From: Flavobacterium gilvum
GTDB taxonomy: Bacteria > Bacteroidota > Bacteroidia > Flavobacteriales > Flavobacteriaceae
Length of the DNA: 64,000 bases
Reading direction: 5' to 3'
Assembly (NCBI RefSeq): GCF_001761465.1
Contig: NZ_CP017479.1
Span: 1,798,001-1,862,000 of the forward strand
The notes below the pieces were generated by a model. The model ran no database searches and was not told the DNA's origin. It saw only the letters and a program-made list of their open reading frames with translations. The position numbers were made by a program, and so were the translations under genes. Positions 7,653 through 17,090 of the stretch are shown piece after piece. Within the stretch, counting starts at the first letter, position 1, and each line of letters begins with the position of its first letter.

Positions 7653-8156
7653 TTACAACGGAGAATCAATAATATCCAAAAACACTTTTTCGATATCGTT
7701 CATTTGTTTTTCGCCGTTGCTGCGGATTTGCTTTGCGATAACGTAGAGCAGGAACCAAGCGAAAACCATGAGGGACATTACAACAAAATCGCCTGCGGTG
7801 GAAGCTTTTAATACATAATCGGAGTAGGCGATGCCGCAAAAAATGATGAATGTTCCCGCTATCATAAAATGCAAAAACATGAAAAATGTCCATAAATTGG
7901 GATCAGGGCCAAATAACCCTCGGATGTGGGTTTGGTTCTCACCTTTGGATTGCATTTCGATGTGAAGATGCGGTGACCAATAGGCTTTTTTCAGTCCTCG
8001 GATGTTTATCCAAATATGATATTCTTTAATCTTCAGAATGAAATCTGGAGAATTGGTTGTAGTGAAATGAATGAATTTTTGACGCAGTAAATCGATGTCC
8101 TGATTGACTTCTTTGTAGAATCGCAAACGCAAACGGATTTCATTATCGGTATCCAT
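7653..8156 (-). CDS. Conserved membrane protein, unknown function
   Basis: I start at the ATG at 8156 (MDTDNEIRLR), giving 167 residues; the frame is open further upstream but that extension is hydrophobic and overlaps the der promoter. An N-terminal soluble region of about 95 residues precedes two membrane spans (FFMFLHFMIAGTFIIFCGIAY; VVMSLMVFAWFLLYVIA) and a short charged C-terminus. It is convergent with era and divergent from der. I do not recognise a named family. Confidence 0.7.
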   Translation of the reverse strand: MDTDNEIRLRLRFYKEVNQDIDLLRQKFIHFTTTNSPDFILKIKEYHIWINIRGLKKAYWSPHLHIEMQSKGENQTHIRGLFGPDPNLWTFFMFLHFMIAGTFIIFCGIAYSDYVLKASTAGDFVVMSLMVFAWFLLYVIAKQIRSNGEKQMNDIEKVFLDIIDSPL

Positions 8157-8211
8157 AAAATTAAAAATGAAGGGGTTAAGAGTAGGTAATATGGCGAATA
8201 TACCAAAAAAA

Positions 8212-8242
8212 TTGATAATCATGCTTTTATACACTACCTTTG
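8212..8242 (+). promoter_or_regulatory. der promoter
   Basis: TTG at 8212, a 20-base spacer and TACCTTTG at 8235-8242 match the Bacteroidetes promoter consensus, 56 bases upstream of the der start. Confidence 0.65.
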
Positions 8243-8297
8243 CAACCCGAAACTGAGAAGCAGTGTTTGGAAGAAGTAAATATTTTGAATTTAGATT

Positions 8298-9608
8298 ATG
8301 AGTAATATTGTTGCGATAGTAGGAAGACCTAATGTAGGGAAATCAACCCTTTTTAATAGGCTGATACAAAGAAGAGAAGCTATTGTAGATTCAGTATCTG
8401 GGGTTACCCGCGATAGAAACTATGGTAAAAGCGAGTGGAACGGAAAAGAGTTTTCTGTTATTGATACGGGAGGATATATTCGCGGATCGGATGATGTTTT
8501 TGAGGGTGAGATCCGTAAACAAGTAGAATTGGCTATAGACGAAGCCGATGTTATTATTTTTGTGGTTGATGTTGAAGAGGGGATTACCCCAATGGATGAA
8601 ACGGTTGCCAAATTATTGCGCAAAGTGACCAAACCGGTTTTACTTGCTGTAAATAAGGTAGACAACGCCATGCGTGAGAAAGATGCCGTGGAATTTTATA
8701 ATTTGGGATTGGGCGAATATTTTACTTTTGCCAGTATATCAGGAAGTGGAACAGGAGATTTGTTGGATGCTTTGATTGACTCTTTTCCAGAGAAACCGGA
8801 ACCAGTAAAAGAAGAAGTGGTTTTGCCTCGATTTGCTGTTGTAGGTCGTCCAAATGCTGGTAAATCAAGCGTTATAAACGCTCTTATCGGGAAAGATAGA
8901 TTTATGGTTACCGATATTGCGGGAACTACACGTGATGCTATTGATACTAAATTTGACCGTTTTGGTTTTGAATTCAACTTGGTGGATACAGCGGGAATCC
9001 GTCGTAAGGCCAAAGTGAAAGAAGATTTAGAATTCTATTCGGTGATGCGTTCGGTGCGTGCGATTGAGCATGCTGATATTTGTATATTGGTGATTGATGC
9101 GACACGCGGTTTTGAAAGTCAGGATCAGAATATTTTTTGGTTGGCAGTAAAAAACCGAAAAGGTGTAGTTATTTTGGTAAACAAATGGGATTTGGTTGAA
9201 AAAGATACGATGTCTACTCGTGATTATACCGAAAAAATTAAGAAAGAGTTGTTGCCATTTACAGATGTGCCAATTCTTTTTGTTTCGGCTTTGACCAAAC
9301 AACGTTTATTAAAAGCTTTGGAAGCATCTGTTCAGGTTTTTGAAAGCAGACAGCAACGCATTCCTACTTCAAAATTCAACGAATTTATGTTGAAAATAAT
9401 TGAGTCTTACCCGCCACCGGCGACAAAAGGAAAGTATGTAAAGATTAAATATTGTATGCAATTGCCTACGCCAACTCCGCAGTTTGTGTTTTTTGCCAAT
9501 TTGCCACAATATGTAAAAGAGCCTTACAAACGTTATCTTGAAAATAAAATTAGGGAAAACTGGGATTTCGCAGGTGTACCGATAGATATTTATATTAGAG
9601 AAAAATAG
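8298..9608 (+). CDS. der: Ribosome-associated GTPase Der (EngA)
   Basis: The 436-residue protein carries two consecutive GTPase domains (GRPNVGKST near residue 9 and GRPNAGKSS near 183, each with DTGG or DTAG and NKVD or NKWD motifs) and a C-terminal KH-like domain. This is the diagnostic Der layout; Der is needed for 50S subunit maturation. The last codons (YIREK) lie in a 20-bp sequence that recurs at 13478-13497. I infer that an integrative element used the 3' end of der as its attachment site and restored the reading frame with its own copy. Confidence 0.97.
   Translation: MSNIVAIVGRPNVGKSTLFNRLIQRREAIVDSVSGVTRDRNYGKSEWNGKEFSVIDTGGYIRGSDDVFEGEIRKQVELAIDEADVIIFVVDVEEGITPMDETVAKLLRKVTKPVLLAVNKVDNAMREKDAVEFYNLGLGEYFTFASISGSGTGDLLDALIDSFPEKPEPVKEEVVLPRFAVVGRPNAGKSSVINALIGKDRFMVTDIAGTTRDAIDTKFDRFGFEFNLVDTAGIRRKAKVKEDLEFYSVMRSVRAIEHADICILVIDATRGFESQDQNIFWLAVKNRKGVVILVNKWDLVEKDTMSTRDYTEKIKKELLPFTDVPILFVSALTKQRLLKALEASVQVFESRQQRIPTSKFNEFMLKIIESYPPPATKGKYVKIKYCMQLPTPTPQFVFFANLPQYVKEPYKRYLENKIRENWDFAGVPIDIYIREK
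9588..9607. repeat. Left copy of the der-end direct repeat (att candidate)
   Basis: ATTTATATTAGAGAAAAATA matches 13478-13497 at 19 of 20 positions. In both copies the codons read YIREK-stop in the der frame; the changes are synonymous (ATT/ATC, TAG/TAA), as expected if one copy is the ancestral der end and one came with the element. Confidence 0.7.
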
Positions 9609-9641
9609 CATATCAAAATAAATAAATACCAAATACGTATT

Positions 9642-9676
9642 AACCCCTTGTAAATAATGGTTTCAAGGGGTTTTTT
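9642..9676 (+). terminator. Intrinsic terminator after der
   Basis: Stem AACCCCTTG/CAAGGGGTT is followed by a T-run. By the integration model this one belongs to the element, while the original der terminator is at 13504-13532. Confidence 0.85.
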
Positions 9677-9724
9677 GTGTTCCTTATTTTTGTATGTTTA
9701 TGTTTAATATGCCTTTGTTTTTTG

Positions 9725-9751
9725 TATATTTGTACCTCAATTGTACCTCAA
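9725..9751 (+). promoter_or_regulatory. Integrase promoter with tandem repeat
   Basis: TATATTTG (9725-9732) is a good -7 element, overlapped by two adjacent copies of TTGTACCTCAA (9730-9740, 9741-9751). The direct repeat may be a recombinase or repressor binding site; that is inferred from position. Confidence 0.5.
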
Positions 9752-9761
9752 ATTTTGTCTT

Positions 9762-10818
9762 ATGGCTGTCAAAGTAACACTTAGAAAAAAATCAATCTCA
9801 AATAAAAGGCAAACCCTTTTTTTGGATTTTTATCCTCCTATACTAAATGAGAATGGGGAAACAACTCGTAGGGAATTTTTAAAAATGTACATCTTTGATG
9901 ATGCAAGAAACCCCTTGGATAAGGTTCATAATAAAAATACTTTGGCACTTGCTGAACAAATTAGACAGAAAAGGGAAAACAGTCTTAATAAACCTGAGAT
10001 CTATACTGAATTAGAGAGTGCACAACTTAAAAAGACTAAAAAACAGGATGGTAATTTTATAGCCTATTTTAAAAAGCTAGCTAATAAAAAGAATGATTCA
10101 AATAGGTTTATTTGGTTAGGTAGTTGTGAGTTTCTTGTTATGTTAAAAGGCGAGGGATTAAGGTTTGCTGATATTACAGTAGAATTAGTAGATGAGTTTA
10201 GAGAATTCCTAGAGACAACAAAAAGCAAAAAAAGTGATAAGGCTAAATTATCAGCCAATTCAATAAAAACATATCATGATAAATTTCGCTCTGCTTTACG
10301 ACAGGCATTTATAGATGGTTATCTCTCAGAGCATTTGGCTGAGAAAACCAAAGCTGTAAAACAAGCTGATACCCAAAGAAACTACTTGTCGCTCGTTGAA
10401 CTAAATACGCTTGTTAAAACAGCCTGTAAAAGTCCAGAAATTAAAATACAAGCGTTGTTTTCTGCTCTTACAGGATTAAGGCGTTCAGACATTCAAAAAC
10501 TAGTTTGGGGGGAAATTGAACACGTTGATAGTGGTTATCAAATTAGATTTAACCAAAAGAAAACAGGAGGCTCAGAAACCTTGCCTATCTCTGAGCAAGC
10601 CTATAATTTATTGGGAGAGAGAAAACAATCTACAGAAAAGGTTTTTACGCTGATTAAGGAAACAAACCAAAGGGAAAATAGATATTTAAAACAATGGGTT
10701 TTGGATGCTGAGATTACAAAGAAGATCACTTTTCACTGCTTCCGCCACACATTTGCCACCTTACAATTAAATAGCGGTACAGATATTTACACTGTATCTA
10801 AGATGTTAGGGCATAAGG
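9762..10818 (+). pseudogene. Tyrosine integrase truncated by IS21 insertion
   Basis: From ATG 9762 the frame encodes a Bacteroidetes-type phage integrase: arm-binding N-terminus, SAM-like core-binding domain (about 110-210), and catalytic domain with the arginine of TGLRRSDI, the lysine of FNQKKTGG, HCFRH and LGHK. It is cut at GHKVEK, just before the segment that should carry the catalytic tyrosine; the frame continues to 10886 only on IS end sequence. No integrase 3' remainder is found beyond the IS (13461 on), so the insertion was accompanied by a deletion. The product should be inactive. It sits directly after der, next to the proposed att site. Confidence 0.85.
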
Positions 10819-10917
10819 TGGAAAAAACGGTCAAATTGACCACCTCTTTCCAGTATAAATTGACCACCAGTTCCAGAGCAAACTGACCACCCCATTCCAG
10901 TTCAAATTGACCACCTA
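10819..10917 (+). repeat. IS21 left-end repeat array
   Basis: Four units of the form TTCCAG-n6-TTGACCACC follow one another (the outermost diverged). They mirror those at the right end. Confidence 0.85.
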
Positions 10918-10998
10918 ATTTTGGGGTAAATTAATTATTAAAAACTACAGACTTTTTCATGTCGTTAGAACCATACATTCGCAAAAAAAAAGCGGATT

Positions 10999-12546
10999 AT
11001 GGCAAACAAAATAACAGACATGAGTAAAATTAGAAAAGTAATTAAATTCTATTGTGATGGAAAAAGTAAGTTATTTATAAGTAGCTACTTATCCCTTTCT
11101 AGGAATACGGTAAAGAAGTATATTTCTTTATTTGAAGTTCTCGGATTAAACTTTGAATTTATTGATAAAAAAACAGATGCTGAACTAGAACTTTTGTTTT
11201 CACAGACTACTGTGGAATCAATTAGTCCCAAATTACAAACACTCCATAATTATTTTCCTAAAATGGAGCGTGAGCTAAAAAAAGTTGGCGTTACCATACA
11301 ACATATGTGGGAACAATATGCTGCCATAAACCCTGATGGTTACAGGAGTTCTCAATTTGCTCATTATTACAAAGTATGGAGTAAACAAGTCAATCCAGTG
11401 ATGCATATGAATCATAAATCCGGTGATAAAATGTATGTTGATTATGCTGGAAAAACACTATCCATTATTGATAGCGACACTGGAGAAATCAAAGAAGTAC
11501 AATTCTTTGTGGCTATATTAGGGGCTAGTCAATACACCTATGCTGAAGCTTCTATGAGCCAGCAAAAGGAAGATTTTGTTACTTCTGTAGAAAATGCCAT
11601 GCGCTTTTTTGAAGGCACTCCTGCAGCAATTGTTCCAGATAATTTAAAATCTGCAGTAATAAAAAGCAGTCGTTTTGAGCCAACAATTAATGAAACTTTA
11701 GCCGACTTAGCGGAACATTACGAAACTACAATCTTGCCAACTAGAGCTTATAAACCTAGAGATAAGTCATTAGTTGAAGGGGCTGTAAAGATATTATACA
11801 GAAGAATTTATGTAACACTAAAAGAAACCAAATTCTTTTCTCTAGAAGAATTAAACCAACAGATATGGGATTTATTAGACATTCATAATAATCGAAAACT
11901 AACAGGTCGTCCTTACTCACGAAAAGAATTGTTTGTAGAAGATGAGAAACAAAAACTGCGTCCACTACCACAAGAACGCTTTGAAATCAAATATCAATCC
12001 TTTGCAACGGTAATGCAAAATGGTCATGTCCAATTAAGTCAAGACAAAAATTATTACAGCGTTCCGTATCAATATGTAAAGAAAAAAACGAAACTCTTGT
12101 ACACAAGATCAACCGTAGAGATCTATTATAAATACAATCGAATAGCGGTTCATCAGCGAAATTACAAACCTTATGTCTATACCACAACTCCAGAACATTT
12201 AGCCAGTTCACATCAGTTTGTAGCTCAGTGGAGTGCTGCTCGATTCATTGATTGGGCAGGTAGTATTGATGAGTCAGTAGGAGAATATATTATGCAGATA
12301 ATCGAAAGCAGAAACCATCCTGAACAGGCTTATAAAAGTTGTTTAGGAATACTAAACTTTGAAAAAAAGGTTGGTAAGCAGCGATTAATAAATGCCTGTA
12401 AACGAGCGCTTGACTTTAGAATTTACAATTTTAAGACCATCCAAAATATTTTAGAAAACAACTTAGATCGTATTGATTTAGAACAGGAACCTGAGCATGA
12501 ACTTCCGAACCACGGAAACATAAGAGGCAAACAGTATTATAATTAA
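10999..12546 (+). CDS. istA: IS21 transposase IstA
   Basis: The 515-residue protein has an N-terminal helix-turn-helix (KLFISSYLSLSRNTVKKYI), the DDE catalytic core with aspartates in MYVDYAG and VPDNLKS and the glutamate in KSLVEGAVK, and a C-terminal beta-barrel region. Length and order match IstA. It catalyses strand transfer together with IstB and appears intact. The stop is 16 bases before istB. Confidence 0.95.
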   Translation: MANKITDMSKIRKVIKFYCDGKSKLFISSYLSLSRNTVKKYISLFEVLGLNFEFIDKKTDAELELLFSQTTVESISPKLQTLHNYFPKMERELKKVGVTIQHMWEQYAAINPDGYRSSQFAHYYKVWSKQVNPVMHMNHKSGDKMYVDYAGKTLSIIDSDTGEIKEVQFFVAILGASQYTYAEASMSQQKEDFVTSVENAMRFFEGTPAAIVPDNLKSAVIKSSRFEPTINETLADLAEHYETTILPTRAYKPRDKSLVEGAVKILYRRIYVTLKETKFFSLEELNQQIWDLLDIHNNRKLTGRPYSRKELFVEDEKQKLRPLPQERFEIKYQSFATVMQNGHVQLSQDKNYYSVPYQYVKKKTKLLYTRSTVEIYYKYNRIAVHQRNYKPYVYTTTPEHLASSHQFVAQWSAARFIDWAGSIDESVGEYIMQIIESRNHPEQAYKSCLGILNFEKKVGKQRLINACKRALDFRIYNFKTIQNILENNLDRIDLEQEPEHELPNHGNIRGKQYYN

Positions 12547-12562
12547 ATTAAATCTTAAAAAC

Positions 12563-13300
12563 ATGAATGAATCCACAGTAACAAAAATGAGACAAATGAA
12601 ACTTTACGGAATGTTTAATGCTTTTAAAACAGCGATTGAAAGCGGAAGAACAGACCACTACACACTCGATCAATTTGTATCGATGATTATTGATGCTGAA
12701 TGGGACGAAAGGCACAATCGTCGTATAGAACGCAGTATAAAGAATGCTAAATTCCATTACAAATCAAATATTGAAAATGTCAATTTTGATGTATCCCGCA
12801 ATCTTGACCGGAATACAGTTCTTCGTCTGGCAGAATGCGAATTTGTTGAAAAAAATGAAAACATCTTAATCACAGGAAGTACAGGTGTAGGCAAAAGTTA
12901 TTTAGGTACCGCATTGGGTTACCAAGCCTGTATTCATGGCTATAAAGTAAGCTATTTTAATACTTCGAAGCTGTTTGCTAAATTAAAAATGGCCAAAGCA
13001 GATGGTTCTTACCTAAGAGAACTTGCCAAAATTGAAAGGCAAGACGTTATCATACTTGACGATTTTGGACTCCAGGCATTAGATAGTCAAAACCGAATTA
13101 CACTTTTGGAGATTATTGAAGACAGGCATAATAACGGTTCTATAATTGTTACATCGCAAATTCCTGTACAAGGTTGGTATGATATAATTGGCGAAAAAAC
13201 TATAGCTGACGCAATTTTGGATAGACTTATACATCAAGCCCACAGACTCGAATTGCATGGGGAATCTATGAGAAAGAAAAGAGGAATAAACAAGGAATAA
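12563..13300 (+). CDS. istB: IS21 helper ATPase IstB
   Basis: The 245-residue AAA+ ATPase has Walker A GSTGVGKSY, Walker B VIILDDFG and the sensor segment GSIIVTSQIP. It is the standard IS21 target-selection helper, co-transcribed with istA. Confidence 0.95.
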   Translation: MNESTVTKMRQMKLYGMFNAFKTAIESGRTDHYTLDQFVSMIIDAEWDERHNRRIERSIKNAKFHYKSNIENVNFDVSRNLDRNTVLRLAECEFVEKNENILITGSTGVGKSYLGTALGYQACIHGYKVSYFNTSKLFAKLKMAKADGSYLRELAKIERQDVIILDDFGLQALDSQNRITLLEIIEDRHNNGSIIVTSQIPVQGWYDIIGEKTIADAILDRLIHQAHRLELHGESMRKKRGINKE

Positions 13301-13360
13301 TATTTTAAGTATATTTGAGTACTAATTAGCGCATGAAAAAAAGTAGTTTTTTATGAAAAC

Positions 13361-13460
13361 GGGGTGGTCACTTTGCTCCGGAATTAGGTGGTCATTTTGA
13401 ATTGGAATCAGGTGGTCACTTTAAATTGGAATTGGGTGGTCAATATCACTGGAATTTACA
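13361..13460 (-). repeat. IS21 right-end repeat array
   Basis: Read on the minus strand, four units TTCCAG-like plus (A/T)TGACCACC are seen, in inverted orientation to the left array. The outermost reads TGTAAATTCCAGTGATATTG. Confidence 0.85.
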
Positions 13461-13477
13461 GGTAATTAGCTTTTTTA

Positions 13478-13497
13478 ATTTATATCAGAGAAAAATA
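13478..13497. repeat. Right copy of the der-end direct repeat (att candidate)
   Basis: ATTTATATCAGAGAAAAATA repeats the der 3' end, with TAA completing a YIREK-stop reading in the der frame. It is followed at once by a terminator, as expected for the original chromosomal der terminus. Confidence 0.7.
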
Positions 13498-13503
13498 AAA
13501 ATG

Positions 13504-13532
13504 AATCCCGAAGAAATTCGGGATTTTTTTTT
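13504..13532 (+). terminator. Intrinsic terminator, probably the original der terminator
   Basis: Stem AATCCCGAA/TTCGGGATT is followed by nine T residues, six bases past the der-end repeat. Confidence 0.8.
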
Positions 13533-13660
13533 ACGCTGTAATGTGCTGATGCTAAATCGATTTAATTAGTAAATTAATTTTAAATGTTAAAATTATTAAT
13601 AGTCATTAAACTATTCTTTTGTTTGAATGTCTTATAGATTCATCCTAACAAAGTTTTTCA

Positions 13661-16453
13661 ATGACTAGATTTTTTTCTTTTTTATTTCTACTGCAGTTTT
13701 TAACTGTTGTTAATGCCCAAAATATCATTACTGTAAAAGGAGGAGTGTATGATAATGAGACAAAAGCGCCATTGCCTGGTGCTACGGTTTATTTTTCGAA
13801 TGTAAAAGACTCTACGGTTATAGAGTACACGACTACAGACAAAAATGGACTTTTTAAATTCAACATCAAAAAATACGACAAGCCTGTAAATTTTAAAGTC
13901 AATTTTATGGGTTACAAAGACTTTGTTGCCAAACAAAACGGAATTTTGGCCAGCAAGGATTTTGGTAAATTGTATTTGGCACAAAATCCTAATGAATTAA
14001 AAGCCGTAGTCATAAAAAGTGAAGCTCCACCTATTCGTGTAAAAAAAGATACTGTTGAGTATAATGCTTCTTCCTATAAAGTGCGTCCGGATGCCAACGT
14101 GGAAACTTTACTGAAACAATTGCCAGGTGTCGAAGTTGATAATGATGGAAATGTTACGGTGAATGGAAGAAATGTTACTCAGTTTTTGGTTAACGGAAAA
14201 ACATTTTTTGATAAGAATGGAGCGATAATCTTAAAAAATCTACCAGCTGAAGTAGTCAGTAAAGTTCAGGTTTCTGATTTTAAAACCAAGAAACAGGAAT
14301 TGTCCAAGGAATCATCAACTTCTGATGATTCAAGTATTAATTTTACTATTGATGAAAAGAAAAACAAAGGATATTTTGGTAAATTCCTAGGCGGATACGG
14401 ATCAGATGATCGTTATGAATCCAGTTTTTTGTTGAATTATTTTAATAATAAACAAAAAATAAGTTTGTTGGCTTCTTCGAATAATATCAATTCAACCGGT
14501 TTTACCATGGATGATGTATTTGATAATATGGGAGGCGGAAGAAATAACAGAGGTGGTAGAGGCGGCAGCGGTGTAACTAATGGGAAAGGGATAACAACTT
14601 CTAATTTGGTTGGGTTGAATTATAATGATGAATGGGCCAAGAATTTTCAGGCGATGGGAAGTTATAATTTTTCTAATACGGTTACCAAAAATGAAACTAA
14701 AGCGAACTATGCTGAGTTAAAAGCTGATGGTAACAATTACACAGAATCTGACGCTAAATCGAGAAATGAAAATACAGGAAACAAAGCCAATTTTGAATTT
14801 GAATACAAAATTGATCCAACTACTCGTCTTGTTTTTACTCCAAACATATCGCAAAACCGTTCCAACAGCGATTCAGAATCTTCGAGTAATACTGTAGATG
14901 ACAATAAGGTAGCATTAAATGAGAGTAAATCGAAATCGTATAAAGAGAATACATCTACTAGTTTTGGAAATACGATAAACTTTAATAAAGCATTCAAAAA
15001 AAGAATGCGTAACATGAGTTTTGTTTTCTCTAATAGTAATTCTAATAGTGATTCGGATGGAATCAATATGTCCGAAACGGTTTTTCATCAGGGCAATCGT
15101 CCTAATGATTTGAGAAATCAAAACGGAAAAACAACAAGCAGTTCTGATTCTTATTCAGCTGAATTTGAATATACTGAGCCAATAACTGATTCGTTGAGAA
15201 TTCGTTTGGGGTCTGATTTTGGTTGGTCAAGCAACGTAAATGATGTTAAAACATACGATTATGATGCAACAAATGGTACTTATTCAGTATTAAACAATGC
15301 GTTTACTAATTATACTACTTCGATGCAAAATTCGGTTGCTCCAAAAGCAGGTCTTACATTCGAAAAGGATAAATTTACTTTTAATTTGAATTCGAGTACA
15401 TCGATTGTTAATTTTGATAACCACTCATTATATCTAAATAATAATACTGATTTGGATCAAAAGTATATTTTGCCTTATGGTAGCGCCCAAATCAGGTATT
15501 CATTGGACAGAACAAAAGGAGTTACATTCAGATATGAATATTCCAACAGTCTTCCTTCGTCTGGACAGTTATTGCCGGTGGCAAATTTGACAAATCCTTT
15601 GAATACTGTAATTGGAAATCCTGACTTGAACCCAACAGAGAAAAACAGTTTCAACGTTTTTTATAGAAATTTTGATATGCGAACCCGTTCTGGTTATGGT
15701 TTGTTTGCAAGAGCAGATTTTTTTGATAATGATATTATTAGTTTCTCAAATTTTGATTCCAGTGGTAAAAAGAATACGACTTACAAAAATATCTCGGGAA
15801 CTTATTCTACTTCTATAGGTGGAAACTGGGGACAAACTATCAAAAGAGAAGCAAATGTTTTTAGATATGGTTTAGGGTTGAATGGAACTTATTCATTGGA
15901 TAAAGGATATACCAATGGTATTTTGTACGATGCAAAATCATTAGGGATTTCTCCAAGGGTTTATTTTAGTTATGAGTACGGTGAATTGCTTACCATTTCA
16001 CCTTCTTATAGTCTGTCTTACAACGAGTCAAGATATGAGAACTCGTCATTGAAAGCCAGTTCTGCTGTAGTACATAGAATTAATTTGCAAACGACTAGCT
16101 ATTGGCCAACAAATTGGATTTGGGGTAATGATTTTGGATATACTTATAACTCAAATTTGTCTGGTGATTTTAATAAAGATTTCTATTTATGGAACACTAG
16201 TTTGTCGTATGCCTTTTTGAAGAAATCAATGGCCTTAAAGGTAAAAGTTTACGATATTCTGAATCAAAATCAAAGTGCTACCAGAACAATATCTGCAACC
16301 TCTATTCGTGATGAAGAGAATACCGTTTTGAAAAGATATGTAATGTTTTCGCTATCTTACAAATTGGGTAGTTTTGGAGGAAGAAGTAGTAATGACCGCC
16401 CAAGAGGAGAAGGAAGAATGATGGGAGGCGATGGTCAAAACAGACCTTATTAG
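13661..16453 (+). CDS. Outer-membrane beta-barrel protein with CarboxypepD_reg-like domain
   Basis: The 930-residue protein has a signal peptide (to about residue 20, VNAQ), a carboxypeptidase-regulatory-like beta-sandwich (about 23-110), a plug-like region (ETLLKQLPGVEVDNDGNVTVNGR) and a long beta-rich barrel of the TonB-receptor-like OMP_b-brl_3 type, ending in a glycine/arginine-rich tail. A glycine-rich loop (GGGRNNRGGRGGSG) sits near 292. It lacks a clear TonB box. It is monocistronic with a strong terminator. The substrate is unknown. Confidence 0.85.
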   Translation: MTRFFSFLFLLQFLTVVNAQNIITVKGGVYDNETKAPLPGATVYFSNVKDSTVIEYTTTDKNGLFKFNIKKYDKPVNFKVNFMGYKDFVAKQNGILASKDFGKLYLAQNPNELKAVVIKSEAPPIRVKKDTVEYNASSYKVRPDANVETLLKQLPGVEVDNDGNVTVNGRNVTQFLVNGKTFFDKNGAIILKNLPAEVVSKVQVSDFKTKKQELSKESSTSDDSSINFTIDEKKNKGYFGKFLGGYGSDDRYESSFLLNYFNNKQKISLLASSNNINSTGFTMDDVFDNMGGGRNNRGGRGGSGVTNGKGITTSNLVGLNYNDEWAKNFQAMGSYNFSNTVTKNETKANYAELKADGNNYTESDAKSRNENTGNKANFEFEYKIDPTTRLVFTPNISQNRSNSDSESSSNTVDDNKVALNESKSKSYKENTSTSFGNTINFNKAFKKRMRNMSFVFSNSNSNSDSDGINMSETVFHQGNRPNDLRNQNGKTTSSSDSYSAEFEYTEPITDSLRIRLGSDFGWSSNVNDVKTYDYDATNGTYSVLNNAFTNYTTSMQNSVAPKAGLTFEKDKFTFNLNSSTSIVNFDNHSLYLNNNTDLDQKYILPYGSAQIRYSLDRTKGVTFRYEYSNSLPSSGQLLPVANLTNPLNTVIGNPDLNPTEKNSFNVFYRNFDMRTRSGYGLFARADFFDNDIISFSNFDSSGKKNTTYKNISGTYSTSIGGNWGQTIKREANVFRYGLGLNGTYSLDKGYTNGILYDAKSLGISPRVYFSYEYGELLTISPSYSLSYNESRYENSSLKASSAVVHRINLQTTSYWPTNWIWGNDFGYTYNSNLSGDFNKDFYLWNTSLSYAFLKKSMALKVKVYDILNQNQSATRTISATSIRDEENTVLKRYVMFSLSYKLGSFGGRSSNDRPRGEGRMMGGDGQNRPY

Positions 16454-16487
16454 GAGATAAAAAAATAAATTTTGGATTTTGTTTTTG

Positions 16488-16528
16488 AGTACCAAACACA
16501 CAATTTTGTGTTTGGTACTTTTTTTTTA
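16488..16528 (+). terminator. Intrinsic terminator of the barrel gene
   Basis: A 13-bp stem AGTACCAAACACA/TGTGTTTGGTACT is followed by a T-run. Confidence 0.9.
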
Positions 16529-16547
16529 TAAAAGTGATGAGGCATTT

Positions 16548-16681
16548 ACCATATAAGGTATATAAGGTCATGTAAGGAAATACAAAGTTGTTTTTTTCTT
16601 GTCTACCTTTAAATAAAAAGTATGTTCGAATAAAATAATACAACAAGTTTTTCTTAAGTGAACTTATATGCCTTATATGGT
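16548..16681. repeat. CTTATATGG-type inverted repeat pair
   Basis: ACCATATAAGGTATATAAGG (16548 on) is inverted at 16659-16681 with about 20 of 23 matching bases; a third copy is at 60454-60476. These look like members of a dispersed intergenic repeat family. Confidence 0.7.
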
Positions 16682-16694
16682 TTAAAAAAAAATA

Positions 16695-16910
16695 TTATCT
16701 GGAATGGTCGCCATACCAATCCTTAAATTTTTTATTTGTTTTGTATCCCTCATCATGCAAAACGGTATAAACTAAATACAAATAAAGACACACACCTACA
16801 AGGTACAGACCCATAACAACCGGAAAAAGCATTTTTGTTTGGCACAATGCCGCAAAAATAACTACATAAATGGTGGTCAACCATGTCAGTTTAATTGCAA
16901 AATTTTTCAT
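16695..16910 (-). CDS. Small membrane protein, two spans
   Basis: The 71-residue product has two hydrophobic segments (about 7-24 and 29-50) and a charged C-terminus (YKTNKKFKDWYGDHS). It is a conserved-looking flavobacterial hypothetical with no assigned function. It lies downstream of chrA on the same strand but 180 bases away. Confidence 0.6.
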   Translation of the reverse strand: MKNFAIKLTWLTTIYVVIFAALCQTKMLFPVVMGLYLVGVCLYLYLVYTVLHDEGYKTNKKFKDWYGDHSR

Positions 16911-17090
16911 GGCCTTAACTTTTCTATTAAAGTTACGACCAGTTCTTACAAAATTTAGTTAATTCAGGATTAATCAATTCTTAAAAAATGAGTAAAAAAT
17001 TGACTGAATTTAGGACTACTTTTTTTACGTAAGATTATTAATTTTACAAGGTCATTACATTTGAAATCAAAAATCAGTAATCATTTAAAA

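Larger units (their letters stand above)
10819..13460 (+). mobile_element. IS21-family insertion sequence
   Basis: Ends were set from the terminal TG...CA: 23-base termini from each side (10819 inward, 13460 inward) align at 16 of 23 positions and both finish in TTGACC. The element contains istA and istB. Each end has four copies of a 23-24-bp unit, in opposite orientation, the arrangement expected of transposase-binding sites in this family. Flanks share only AGGT (10816-10819, 13460-13463), a possible 4-bp target duplication if the ends are shifted by one base; otherwise no duplication is evident. Confidence 0.85.

Noticed and set aside
10816..13463. 4-bp AGGT target duplication for the IS21 element
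   Set aside because: It requires moving the IS ends off the TG...CA termini, and the missing integrase remainder shows the right flank is not the original target; kept only as a possibility.
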